Assembly: GCF_018798885.1 (NCBI RefSeq)
Contig: NZ_CP076363.1
Location: 62,001-126,000 of the forward strand
DNA length: 64,000 nt
Direction of reading: 5' to 3'
DNA from: Gemmobacter fulvus
Lineage (GTDB): Bacteria > Pseudomonadota > Alphaproteobacteria > Rhodobacterales > Rhodobacteraceae
Shown: in pieces, positions 46,367 to 54,787 of the stretch
Position numbering within the stretch: position 1 is the first letter of the stretch
Layout: every line of letters begins with the position of its first letter
Position numbers and translations under genes: made by a program
The notes under the pieces: generated by a model
What the model saw: only the letters and a program-made list of their open reading frames with translations
Told to the model about the DNA's origin: nothing
Databases searched by the model: none

Positions 46367-47065
46367 TCAGCAGGTGCAGAAAAAGTCGCGTGCAGAGTTG
46401 ATATCGCGCGCGATGGCTCTTGCTGCCTCTTCGGCATCGCCTGCGCGGATGGCGGCAATCGCTTGCTCATGGTAAATCTGCCAGTAGTCGGCGCGCGTGC
46501 TGGTATCCAGGATCGCCGCATAGAACGGGCCGATCTGCATCCAGAGCCCTTCGATCATCGCCACCAGATCGGGGTTGCGGGTTGCTGAGTAGATCAGGAA
46601 ATGGAAGGAATAGTTGGCGGCAAAATAGCCCTGCACATCGCCGCGCTCCAATGCGGCGGCCATGTCATTGCAGAACTTTCCGAGCAGATCAGCATGAGCA
46701 TCGGTCAGGGATGGAACCGCATTGCGCGTGGCAAGCATTTCTAATGTTGTGCGGATTTCAAACAGTTGAACGCCTCGCGCGCGCGAGATCACCGGAACCC
46801 GGAAGGCGCTTTGCCGTTCGACCACCAGAATGCGCTCTGCCACCAGTTGCTTGAGCGCATCGCGCACCGGCATGACACTCGTCCCGAACTCCTTGGCCAA
46901 TCCGCGCGTTGAAAGGCGTGTACCGGGAAGGTAGATACCCGAGGCAAGATTCCAGCGCAGTTTCTGACGGATGTCCTCGGTCAGCGACGCTTGCGGCCTG
47001 ATCCGTTTGTCGTCGTCAAGCAGGATGTCCGTCCTGATCTTTGGGGACGCCATATTGACTACCAT
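46367..47065 (-). CDS. GntR-family regulator, FadR/FCD subfamily
   Basis: The 232-aa regulator has an N-terminal winged HTH (LSTRGLAKEFGTSVMPVRDA) and a C-terminal FCD domain (IRTTLEMLATRNAVPSL, YSFHFLIYSAT, YHEQAIAAIRAGDAEEA) with the usual Asp/His metal-ligand pattern. An internal ATG at 47053 could also be the start. An inverted repeat at 47063-47092 overlaps its own start, which suggests autoregulation. It lies between the binding protein and the CntA/GbcA-type Rieske gene and may control the latter. Confidence 0.85.
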   Translation of the reverse strand: MVVNMASPKIRTDILLDDDKRIRPQASLTEDIRQKLRWNLASGIYLPGTRLSTRGLAKEFGTSVMPVRDALKQLVAERILVVERQSAFRVPVISRARGVQLFEIRTTLEMLATRNAVPSLTDAHADLLGKFCNDMAAALERGDVQGYFAANYSFHFLIYSATRNPDLVAMIEGLWMQIGPFYAAILDTSTRADYWQIYHEQAIAAIRAGDAEEAARAIARDINSARDFFCTC

Positions 47066-47092
47066 AACTTGTTCACTTGAACGTCAGTTATG
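47063..47092. promoter_or_regulatory. Nested inverted repeats at the GntR gene start
   Basis: CATAACT (47063-47069) and AGTTATG (47086-47092) flank GTTCACTTGAAC (47071-47082), itself a palindrome with 5-bp arms. This is a probable operator of the FCD-type regulator. Confidence 0.45.
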
Positions 47093-47205
47093 CTGCTCGG
47101 ATGGATTCCGCCAGATGAAACCTTCAACACCATCCCCGCCGCTTGTATTGGCAGGCACGCCGATCTGGCGGCTTGCGTGTTGAAGTCTGGATCCAGATGG
47201 ATGAA

Positions 47206-47236
47206 GCGTGCGCCACCCGATGCTGGTGGCGCACGC
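47206..47236 (-). terminator. Terminator after the CntA/GbcA-type Rieske gene
   Basis: GCGTGCGCCACC (47206-47217) pairs perfectly with GGTGGCGCACGC (47225-47236), 12 nt beyond the stop of the leftward Rieske gene. Confidence 0.65.
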
Positions 47237-47247
47237 TGCGTGATGCG

Positions 47248-48393
47248 TCAGAGGGCGATGTCGCTTGCCAGTTTGCGGGCCATATACTGGTAGATATCCC
47301 AGATCGTGCCTTCAAAATGATCGGCGGCCAGACGGCCCCCGGTATAGTATTTGGTCTTCAGCCCTTTCTGCAGGGTTTCCAGCTTTGCCCGGTCTTCCGC
47401 GTTGAACTCGTTGCAAAGCCGCACATAGTCGTGCACGCCGGGATCATCCGGATCGGTCAGCACGCCTGCCACGCCCCAGCGGATTGCAACGGCATCTGCG
47501 CCTGCCGGTCTCAGGCACAGGAACAGCGTAAAGTGGGGTGCGACGGAAAACACCAGATTTGGATACACGCAATAGAGACCGCTGAACCGCTGTTCCTCGC
47601 GCGTCAGATCGGGGTGATAGGGGCCGCGTTCTGGGGTGCTGGGGTTGTAATGCGCCTTGTAGCCGGTGAAGGCGTCGTTCCCCGGGATCTTTTCGCACAG
47701 ATTGGTCGGCGTGATCGGGTGCAGCGTCTTGGTATGGGTGGCGCTGAGGTGATAGCCCTCCATGAAGTTCTCGCACAGCGACTTCCAGTTGGTCTGCCAG
47801 ATGTCATCCGTGGCATAGAGGAAGTTCCGCTCGTCAATGTGATAATTGCGGATCAGCGGTTCCATATCGGCAAGCTGCGGCGCGAGCGGTTCGGCCGTTC
47901 CGTCAAGATTGACGAAAATGAAGCCATTCCAGATCTCGGTCTTGAAGGATGGCAGGTTGCATTTGCTTTTGTCAAAACCCGGCACCTTGTCCATGAGCGG
48001 CGCGCCGATCAGGCGACCGTCGCTGCCGTCGTAGGTCCAGGCGTGATACTTGCACGAAAAACGCGCGGCATTGCCCCGGCCTTCGGCAATGATATTGCCA
48101 CGATGGCGGCAGACGTTTGACAGAACCCTGACCTCACCATCCTTGCTGCGGGTGACCAGAAGCTGTTCGTCGACCATTTCGGTCGTGAAGTAATCGCCAG
48201 GATTGGCGACCTCGCCTTCATGGCCAAGGCAGACCCAGTCCTTGCGGAACACATGGTCCTTCTCAAGCGCGAGGAACGCCTCGGACGTGTAGTATTCTGG
48301 CGGCATGGTGACGGCTTCGGACGAGGGCAGGGTCTTGAGTCTCGTCAGGTCATTGCGCAGGCGATCAACCACGGTTGTAGTTTGGATGTTCAT
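47248..48393 (-). CDS. Rieske oxygenase alpha subunit, CntA/GbcA/Stc2-like
   Basis: The 381-aa oxygenase has the Rieske site CRHRG...CKYHAW (Cys95, His97, Cys114, His117) and the mononuclear iron region NWKSLCENFMEGYH plus His220 (NWK...E208-N209...E212...H215...H220). This arrangement is typical of the class that includes carnitine, glycine-betaine and proline-betaine oxygenases as well as ring-hydroxylating dioxygenases. It differs clearly from the two VanA-type proteins. GAGGAGG precedes the ATG. No reductase is adjacent, so it may borrow one from the neighbouring modules. A quaternary-amine demethylase role is plausible, not proven. Confidence 0.85.
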   Translation of the reverse strand: MNIQTTTVVDRLRNDLTRLKTLPSSEAVTMPPEYYTSEAFLALEKDHVFRKDWVCLGHEGEVANPGDYFTTEMVDEQLLVTRSKDGEVRVLSNVCRHRGNIIAEGRGNAARFSCKYHAWTYDGSDGRLIGAPLMDKVPGFDKSKCNLPSFKTEIWNGFIFVNLDGTAEPLAPQLADMEPLIRNYHIDERNFLYATDDIWQTNWKSLCENFMEGYHLSATHTKTLHPITPTNLCEKIPGNDAFTGYKAHYNPSTPERGPYHPDLTREEQRFSGLYCVYPNLVFSVAPHFTLFLCLRPAGADAVAIRWGVAGVLTDPDDPGVHDYVRLCNEFNAEDRAKLETLQKGLKTKYYTGGRLAADHFEGTIWDIYQYMARKLASDIAL

Positions 48394-48829
48394 GCTTCCT
48401 CCTCAAGCGTGAATGGGGTGGCGTTTGGAAAACTGTGATCTCAGTTTTTGCATAATCGGTGCAGGCAGTCAATTTCTGATCTCACCTTTTCTGTATGGTC
48501 GCTGCGATCTTCGATCCCTTCTGCAGAGAGCGGATGATATTTTGTGCAGGAATATAAATTATACCTATTATAATCAGTTTATTAACATGATATTTTCTGA
48601 AGGCACACCAGTCGGGTGTCGGTTGGCACGCCATGAAAAACGCAGATCTCTGCCTGCGTAGCGACTGCAACAGGGGGGGCTTCCGGTGGCGCTCATGCCA
48701 TCATGACTGCGACGATTCGCTCGCGGTCTTGCGTTATCTGTGGCTAAATCTTCCGAAATTGATATCTCAGATTTCGTGGAATGCAGTGCGCCTGAAGGCT
48801 CCCGCGCTGCACGGTCGCGTGCCAAGTCA
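48394..48829. other. AT-rich intergenic region between Rieske and LysR genes
   Basis: There is no convincing gene in these 436 bp. The centre (48540-48610) is strongly AT-rich, with TTATA...TATAA-type repeats, and is likely the promoter zone of the leftward Rieske gene. A hairpin at 48640-48659 (ACGCAG/CTGCGT), followed on the minus strand by TTTT, may end the LysR transcript. Confidence 0.4.
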
Positions 48830-49753
48830 TCAGTCGCGCGGCGTTGAAATCGCTTTTTGCCGGCGCGAAATTGATTGAATCCAGCTGCGCAGCTCGGCCC
48901 CGAACGGCTTTTCCAGCGCAGCCGGATCCCAGGCCAGCGCATAGGATTGCGACAGCTTGAGCCGGATGTCGAAGGGCACGACAAGCCGCCCCATGGCAAT
49001 ATCCTCGTTAGCCATCGACAGTTGCGCCAGAACAAAGCCCCGGCCATTGATGGCCGCATCAATCGCGGCACTGGACATCGAAAACGCAACCTCCCCCGCG
49101 GCTTTGCGATGCGCCGCGCCGATATGGGCAGCCCAGTCATGCCAGCCGGGGGCGGCCCCCTGTTCCCGCGCCCATTCGATGCCCAAAAGCGGCGCATCGA
49201 GGATGTCGGCAGGCGTTTGCAGCGTCAGGCGGGCCAGCAGCGACGGAGAGCAGGCAGGGACAACCCAATCTGCAAACAGTTCGGTGCGATGGTCAAAGCG
49301 CGTGATCATCGCCCCGTAGGACAGCCGGAAATCGACCTCGTCCGCACCAAAGCGCGGTTCGGTGTCGTCTCCGATCAGGCGTACCGTTGCCGTGGGATGC
49401 GCTGATTGCCAGTCGAACAACTGCGCCCCGATCCATTTCGATGCCAGAGAGGGCAGGCAGGAAATCGTGAGTGTTGTGTCCGACCGCGTGCGCTCGATCT
49501 TGCTTTGCGCCGCGCGCAGCGCATCAAACGCGGCGGTGATGTCATCATGATACTGCCGCCCGCGCGTGGTCAGGCTGATCGACTTGCCTTTGCGCGCTAC
49601 CAGCCGCAGCCCGACCTCTGCCTCGGCCTTGCGCAACTGCTGGCTGATGGCACCAACCGTCACACCCAGTTCTGCCGCGGCGGCTGTGGCGCTGCCGAGC
49701 CGGCCAAAGGCCTCGAACGCCTGAAGCGCGCGCATGGAAGGAAGCTTTTGCAA
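48830..49753 (-). CDS. LysR-family regulator of Rieske module 2 (GcvA-like)
   Basis: The 307-aa regulator has an HTH seen as SMRALQAFEAFGRLGSATAA and LGVTVGAISQQLRKAEAEVG, and a GcvA-type effector domain with WVVPACSPSLLARL. The start is probably TTG 49753, with GGAG 8 nt upstream. It is divergent from Rieske module 2 (121 bp gap) and paralogous to the LysR of module 1. It is expected to switch the module at 49875 on or off in response to its substrate. Confidence 0.85.
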   Translation of the reverse strand: MQKLPSMRALQAFEAFGRLGSATAAAAELGVTVGAISQQLRKAEAEVGLRLVARKGKSISLTTRGRQYHDDITAAFDALRAAQSKIERTRSDTTLTISCLPSLASKWIGAQLFDWQSAHPTATVRLIGDDTEPRFGADEVDFRLSYGAMITRFDHRTELFADWVVPACSPSLLARLTLQTPADILDAPLLGIEWAREQGAAPGWHDWAAHIGAAHRKAAGEVAFSMSSAAIDAAINGRGFVLAQLSMANEDIAMGRLVVPFDIRLKLSQSYALAWDPAALEKPFGAELRSWIQSISRRQKAISTPRD

Positions 49754-49874
49754 GACCGGCGCTCCGTCAGGGCGTTTGGTTTAGTTTTTCTATAATAGAA
49801 CGCAGAAGCAAGGGCTTTTTGAAGCGGCAGATGCGGGCTATCAATATGTTCACACATAACGCAGGGAGCCGATC

Positions 49875-50912
49875 ATGTACCTACATAACAGCTGGTATGT
49901 CGCAGCATGGGATCACGAGGTTGGCAGCGACCTGTTTCCGGTAAAGATGCTGGGCGAAGAGATCGTGCTGTTCCGCAAGACCAACGGCGAAGTGGCGGCC
50001 CTTGAGGATGCCTGCCCGCATCGCAAGCTGCCGCTCTCGATGGGCCGCATCAAGGGGGATACGGTCGAGTGTGGTTATCACGGCCTGACCTTTGACGGCA
50101 CCGGCACCTGCACCCGTGTGCCCGGCGTCGAGAAGATCCCGCATGTCGCCTGTGTGCGCGCCTATCCGATCCACGAACGCTATGGCCTGCTCTGGGTCTG
50201 GATGGGCGACGCGGAAAAGGCCGATCCGGCCCTGATCTTCCAAGTGGACCATTGGGGCGATCCGGCCTGGGGCCTGAATCGCGGCGACTCGATGGCCATC
50301 AATTGCAACTATCTCTACATGACCGACAACCTGCTGGACCCGTCGCATGTGGCCTGGGTGCATCAGAGCTCGTTCGGCAATGCCGCAACCGAAGAGGCAC
50401 CGCTGGAAACAACCATTGGCGAGAATGGCGTCACGGTCTGGCGCTGGATGTTTGATGTTGAACCGGCACCTTTCTATGCGCCCTACCTGAAGTTCAAAGG
50501 CAAGACCGACCGCAAGCAGCACTATGAAGTGCATTATCCCAGCAATGCCATCATCAAGGCGATCTTTGCGCCCGCTGGCAGCGGCGGCGAAGGCCGGCCT
50601 CTGCATGAGGATACGTTCCTGATGGACAGCTACAACTTCATGACGCCGATCGACGAGAACACCACCAAATATTACTGGTTCCAGATGCGCAATTTCGCGC
50701 CGGATGATGCCAGGATCTCGGCCGAATTTGCCGCCTCGGTGCGGGGGGCGTTTGACGAGGATCGCGCTGTTCTGACGGCGGTTCACAAGGGCATGGCCAA
50801 CAAGCGCACGCCGAACCTTGATCTCAAGATCGACGTTGGGCCGATGCGGTTCCGTCGCAATCTGGCCAAGATGATCGAAGCCGAACAGGCTCGGAAAGTC
50901 GCGGCGGAATGA
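49875..50912 (+). CDS. VanA-type Rieske oxygenase, module 2
   Basis: This 345-aa oxygenase is a paralogue of the one at 42412-43452. The Rieske ligands Cys47, His49, Cys66 and His69 and the iron ligands Asp155, His158 and His163 stand at identical positions. Its last codons overlap the reductase start by 4 nt (ATGA). It probably acts on a related or sequential substrate; two VanA-type enzymes could remove successive methyl groups. The substrate cannot be read from the sequence. Confidence 0.88.
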   Translation: MYLHNSWYVAAWDHEVGSDLFPVKMLGEEIVLFRKTNGEVAALEDACPHRKLPLSMGRIKGDTVECGYHGLTFDGTGTCTRVPGVEKIPHVACVRAYPIHERYGLLWVWMGDAEKADPALIFQVDHWGDPAWGLNRGDSMAINCNYLYMTDNLLDPSHVAWVHQSSFGNAATEEAPLETTIGENGVTVWRWMFDVEPAPFYAPYLKFKGKTDRKQHYEVHYPSNAIIKAIFAPAGSGGEGRPLHEDTFLMDSYNFMTPIDENTTKYYWFQMRNFAPDDARISAEFAASVRGAFDEDRAVLTAVHKGMANKRTPNLDLKIDVGPMRFRRNLAKMIEAEQARKVAAE

Positions 50913-52018
50913 CCGGCAACGCTGAACAGGTGCCGCAAGGCAAGGCCGGGTTTCGTGGCCTGCGGATTGTGGCAAAAACCGTTGAAAGCAGTCTCATCAC
51001 CTCGTTTCATCTGGAGGCGGCGGACGGCACGGCTTTGCCAAGCTTCCGTCCCGGTCAGTTTCTGGTGTTCAGGATCCCGTCGGATTATCCGAAAGGCTAT
51101 GTGCTGCGCAACTACAGCCTGTCTGGCGCACCCGACGACAGCGGCCAATACCGCATCTCGGTCAAGCGCGAACCTGCTGCGGGGCCGGGCCTGCCGGTGG
51201 GCTTTGGGTCCAGCTATCTGCACGACAGCAGTGCTGTGGGCGATGTGCTGATGGTCGACGGGCCGCGCGGCGAATTCGTGCTCGACGAGGCCAGCGACCG
51301 CCCGGTGGTTCTGCTGAGCGGGGGTGTCGGGCTGACGCCGATGGTGGCGATGCTGCATGCGCTGGTGCATCGCTCCACCCGCCGCACCCTGTTTCTGCAT
51401 GCCTGCGAAAATGGCGACGTGCATGCGCTGCGCGATGAGGTCAACGGTCTGGTCGGTCAGAGGCCGGGCGTGTCGGCGCATTACAGCTATCGCCTGCCAA
51501 GCGCCGAGGATCGCGCCGCACAGCGCTTTCACAGCGAAGGGGTCATCACCCGTGCGCGGATGCAAAGCCTGCTGCCGCTTGATGACTACGATTTCTACCT
51601 CTGTGGCCCGCCGCCCTTCATGCAGGCGATGTATCAAACGCTGCGCGGGTTTGGTGTGGCGAAGGACCGGATCGCCTATGAATTCTTCGGCCCGGCAACG
51701 GTGCTTGACGCCGAGGCCAAACCGCAGCCCGTCGCGAAGGCCACTGCTGCACCCGCAGACGGGGCAATTACAGTGGAGTTTCGCAAATCCGGCATTGTGG
51801 CCGCATGGGATGGTGCCGCCCAATCGCTGTTGTCTTTTGCCGAAGATCAGGGCCTGTCCCCCGAATTCAGTTGCCGCGCGGGCATCTGCGGCACCTGCAC
51901 ATCGCGGATGCTTTCGGGCAAGGTGAGCTATTTCGAAGACCCGCTGGAGGAACTGGCGCAGGGCGAATTGTTGCTGTGCTGCACACGCCCTAAAACCGCA
52001 ATCGTATTGGATCTGTAA
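50909..52018 (+). CDS. Rieske oxygenase reductase, module 2
   Basis: The 369-aa protein has an FNR-like N-terminal part with LRNYSLSGA (FAD), GGVGLTPM (nucleotide) and CGPPPFMQAM, and a C-terminal 2Fe-2S ferredoxin domain with CRAGICGTC and CCTRP. It is about 24 residues shorter than the module 1 paralogue, in the linker before the ferredoxin domain. It overlaps the oxygenase by 4 nt and the aminotransferase by 1 nt (TAATG), so all three are translated together. Confidence 0.9.
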   Translation: MTGNAEQVPQGKAGFRGLRIVAKTVESSLITSFHLEAADGTALPSFRPGQFLVFRIPSDYPKGYVLRNYSLSGAPDDSGQYRISVKREPAAGPGLPVGFGSSYLHDSSAVGDVLMVDGPRGEFVLDEASDRPVVLLSGGVGLTPMVAMLHALVHRSTRRTLFLHACENGDVHALRDEVNGLVGQRPGVSAHYSYRLPSAEDRAAQRFHSEGVITRARMQSLLPLDDYDFYLCGPPPFMQAMYQTLRGFGVAKDRIAYEFFGPATVLDAEAKPQPVAKATAAPADGAITVEFRKSGIVAAWDGAAQSLLSFAEDQGLSPEFSCRAGICGTCTSRMLSGKVSYFEDPLEELAQGELLLCCTRPKTAIVLDL

Positions 52019-53151
52019 TGACCGCAACATCCCCGACCAAACCCGAAGCCCGCGCCTTTGCAGCGTTGAAGGTCAATCCCTGCGTGGCGGCATTGCCGCC
52101 TTACAATGCCGGCATGTCCCTGACGCGCGCCCGTGCACTGAGCGGGCGCGATGATCTGGCGCGGCTGGCCAGCAACGAAAACGCCGATGGCTGCTCGCCC
52201 GCCGTTCTGGCGGCTTTGGCGGATGGCGGGTTTGAGCCCTGGCGATACGCCGATCCGGCCTGCACGGCACTGCGCGAAGCTCTGGCTGACCGGATCGGTG
52301 TGGCGGCAGAGGTGATCGTGGTCGGCAACGGCTCCGAGGAAATGATCGCTGCGATTTCGCGGGCCGTCTTGGTTGCAGGGACGCAGGTGGTGACTGTGGT
52401 GCCAAGTTTCGGCCTGCACGAGATCGAACCCCTGGCCGCAGGGGCCTCTGTCCTGAAGGTGCCGATGACGGCGGCGGCTGGTTTTGATCTGACGGCGCTG
52501 GAGGCCGCAATTGCCGCCGGGCCACGCGTGGTGTTCCTGTCCTCGCCGTGGAATCCGGTCGGGCCGGCGCTGGACCGCCCGGCGTTGCAGCGCCTGATCG
52601 ACGCTGTGCCTCCGGGCACGCTGTTCGTGCTGGACGAGGCCTATTTTGAATTTTCCGATGCGCCCGACGGTATCGCCATGCTGCGTGACAGCGGTATTGC
52701 CCATGTCGTGCTGCGCACCTTTTCAAAGGCCTATGGTTTGGCGGGGTTGCGCGTCGGATATGCCGTTTGTTCCGACCCGGAACTCGCGCGGGTGATTGCG
52801 GCGGCCAAGACGCCGTTCAATGTCAACGGGGCCGCGCAACGCGCCGCCATCGCCGCTTTGGCGGATGAAGCGTGGATGAAAGCCTCGGTTGCGGGCATCC
52901 GGGCCGAGCGGGACCGTGTCGCCGCAGGTCTGGCCGCACTCGGGCTGCATGCCGCGCCGTCGCAGACCAACTTCCTGTTCTTTGACACCGGGCGTGACAG
53001 CGCAGAGGTGGCCGCTGCCCTGCTTCTGGAGGGCATCATTGTCAAACCATGGCGCGAAAAAGGTTATGAGAGCTGGCTGCGCGCCACCATCGGCACGCCT
53101 GCCGAAAATGACCGGCTGATGGTCGCATTGCGCAAACTGGTAGCCCGGTGA
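52018..53151 (+). CDS. HisC-like (class I/II fold) aminotransferase
   Basis: The 377-aa PLP enzyme is of the histidinol-phosphate aminotransferase family. ARLASNEN near residue 50, SSPWNPVG near 178, VLDEAYFEF near 208 and the PLP-lysine motif RTFSKAYGLAGLRVGY near 236 are family marks. It is embedded in a catabolic operon, not a his operon. It is therefore probably not biosynthetic; it may transaminate histidine-like substrates to or from imidazolepyruvate-type keto acids (inference). Confidence 0.85.
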   Translation: MTATSPTKPEARAFAALKVNPCVAALPPYNAGMSLTRARALSGRDDLARLASNENADGCSPAVLAALADGGFEPWRYADPACTALREALADRIGVAAEVIVVGNGSEEMIAAISRAVLVAGTQVVTVVPSFGLHEIEPLAAGASVLKVPMTAAAGFDLTALEAAIAAGPRVVFLSSPWNPVGPALDRPALQRLIDAVPPGTLFVLDEAYFEFSDAPDGIAMLRDSGIAHVVLRTFSKAYGLAGLRVGYAVCSDPELARVIAAAKTPFNVNGAAQRAAIAALADEAWMKASVAGIRAERDRVAAGLAALGLHAAPSQTNFLFFDTGRDSAEVAAALLLEGIIVKPWREKGYESWLRATIGTPAENDRLMVALRKLVAR

Positions 53152-54530
53152 TGGCGCGCCCCCCTTCCACCCCCGACTTGCAGGCCTTGCGGCACGCGTT
53201 GAGCGCGGTCGTCGGTGCGCCCTATGTGCGCGATGCGGTCGGCCCCGATCATATGGCCGATTTTCTGGTGCTGCCGGGATCAACCGCCGAAGTCGCTGCC
53301 GTCGTCACCATCTGCCATGCGCAGGGCGTGAGCATTGTGCCGCAGGGTGGGCATACCGGGCTGGTCGGTGGGTGCCAGTCGCACCCCGGACAGATCGTGC
53401 TGTCGCTGACCCGCATGGCGCAGATCGAGGCCATCTACCCTGACGAGCGGGTGGCCGTGGTGCAGGCGGGCGTCGCATTGGAAATCTTGCAGAATGCCGC
53501 GCTGGCGTATGGGCTGGAGCCGGGAATTGATCTTGCCGCGCGGGGAACCGCGACGATTGGTGGCATGGTGTCGACCAATGCAGGCGGCATCATGGCGCAT
53601 CGCTACGGGGTGATGCGCCATCGGGTGCTGGGCATGGAGGCCGTGCTGCCCGATGGCACGATCTATTCCGACATGACCCGCGTGGTGAAGAATACGGCGG
53701 GCTATGATCTCAAACACCTGTTCGTCGGCGCGGAAGGCACGCTTGGCATTGTCACACGAGTGGTTCTCAAGCTGGAGCCTGTGCCGCAATCCACCGCCAC
53801 CGTGATGCTGGGCTTGCCATCCGCAGCCGCCGCGCTGGAAGCAATCAGCCTCGCGCTGCGTTCGGATGTCGGGCATCTGCGCGCGGCGGAAGGGCTGTGG
53901 CAACCCTATATTCAGCTTACGGCGCGGGCGCAGGGCTGGGCCGAGCCAAGCTTTCCGCTGGATCAACCGATCTGTCTCTTGCTGATGCTGGGTGGCGGCA
54001 ATCAGGCCGATCTGACCGAGGCGATCGAACAGATTTTCGGGGCCACACTCGACCGCCACCCAACCGCCACAGGCATCATCGCGGCCTCGCAACGGCAAGA
54101 GGCCGATCTATGGCGGCTGCGTGAAGACACCGATCAACTGTATCGCGCCCATCCGGGGGCGCCGTCCTACGATGTCTCGGTGCCGCTGTCCGAAATCGGA
54201 GCCTACGTCGATCATGTTGTGAACGGGCTTGCCGGAATTGACGGTGGGATTGCGCCTTTTGTGTTTGGGCATCTTGCGGATGGAAATCTGCATATCGTGC
54301 TGAACCGCAACGGGCCGCTGACTGCCGATCTGTCGCGCGCGGTGGAGGAGGTGCTTTACACGCCCCTGCGCGCGTTTGGCGGATCGTTTTCTGCCGAGCA
54401 TGGTGTCGGGGTGAAACGCATGTCCTATCTGGGCACGGCAACGGATCCGGGCAAGCTGAGGGCGATGGCGCTGGTCAAGCAGGCGCTCGACCCGGACAGG
54501 CTGATGAACCCCGGCAAAGTCCTTCCCTGA
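53148..54530 (+). CDS. FAD-linked D-2-hydroxyacid dehydrogenase (GlcD/D2HGDH family)
   Basis: The 460-aa flavoprotein has the PCMH-type FAD domain VPQGGHTGLVGGCQ near residue 64, AARGTATIGGMVSTNAGG near 128 and the C-terminal HGVGVKRMSYL with PDRLMNPGKVLP. It oxidises a D-2-hydroxyacid to the 2-oxoacid and passes electrons to the respiratory chain. GTG 53148 or ATG 53151 is the start, overlapping the aminotransferase. Paired with the HisC-like enzyme it could convert an imidazole-lactate-type acid to the amino acid through the keto acid (inference). Confidence 0.88.
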   Translation: MMARPPSTPDLQALRHALSAVVGAPYVRDAVGPDHMADFLVLPGSTAEVAAVVTICHAQGVSIVPQGGHTGLVGGCQSHPGQIVLSLTRMAQIEAIYPDERVAVVQAGVALEILQNAALAYGLEPGIDLAARGTATIGGMVSTNAGGIMAHRYGVMRHRVLGMEAVLPDGTIYSDMTRVVKNTAGYDLKHLFVGAEGTLGIVTRVVLKLEPVPQSTATVMLGLPSAAAALEAISLALRSDVGHLRAAEGLWQPYIQLTARAQGWAEPSFPLDQPICLLLMLGGGNQADLTEAIEQIFGATLDRHPTATGIIAASQRQEADLWRLREDTDQLYRAHPGAPSYDVSVPLSEIGAYVDHVVNGLAGIDGGIAPFVFGHLADGNLHIVLNRNGPLTADLSRAVEEVLYTPLRAFGGSFSAEHGVGVKRMSYLGTATDPGKLRAMALVKQALDPDRLMNPGKVLP

Positions 54531-54574
54531 GGGCCCGCTCCAGCCGGTTCGCTGCCCCGATCAGTCCCTGACCT

Positions 54575-54589
54575 GCCCCGAGACGGGGC
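54575..54589 (+). terminator. Short hairpin after the flavoprotein gene
   Basis: GCCCCG and CGGGGC pair around AGA, 45 nt after the stop. It is GC-only without a T-run, so only a weak terminator candidate. Confidence 0.35.
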
Positions 54590-54694
54590 GGGCTCACGCA
54601 AGATATTGCAGGATTATCTCCGATCAACCGGGCCTTGTGCGGCCCGGGTCGCATCGCCACGCGCGCCTATCTTCCAGCAAGAATATACTTGACC

Positions 54695-54712
54695 ATTATG
54701 TATGTGCATAAT
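54695..54712. promoter_or_regulatory. Inverted repeat upstream of the CoA-transferase/acyl-CoA dehydrogenase pair
   Basis: ATTATG and CATAAT flank TATGTG in an AT-rich patch about 75 bp before the CaiB-like gene. It is a candidate operator, possibly for one of the GntR-type regulators in the window. Confidence 0.4.
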
Positions 54713-54787
54713 AGCGTCAAGAATATGAATAATGGGAGTCGTCATGCCTCTGATAGATGCAACTTTTGCCATTGAAGCAGGTGCCCA

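Noticed and set aside
42412-52018. Vanillate or other aromatic O-demethylation as the role of the Rieske modules
   Set aside because: Not excluded, but no ring-cleavage or vanillin genes are nearby; the neighbourhood is amino-acid catabolism. Kept only as an alternative.
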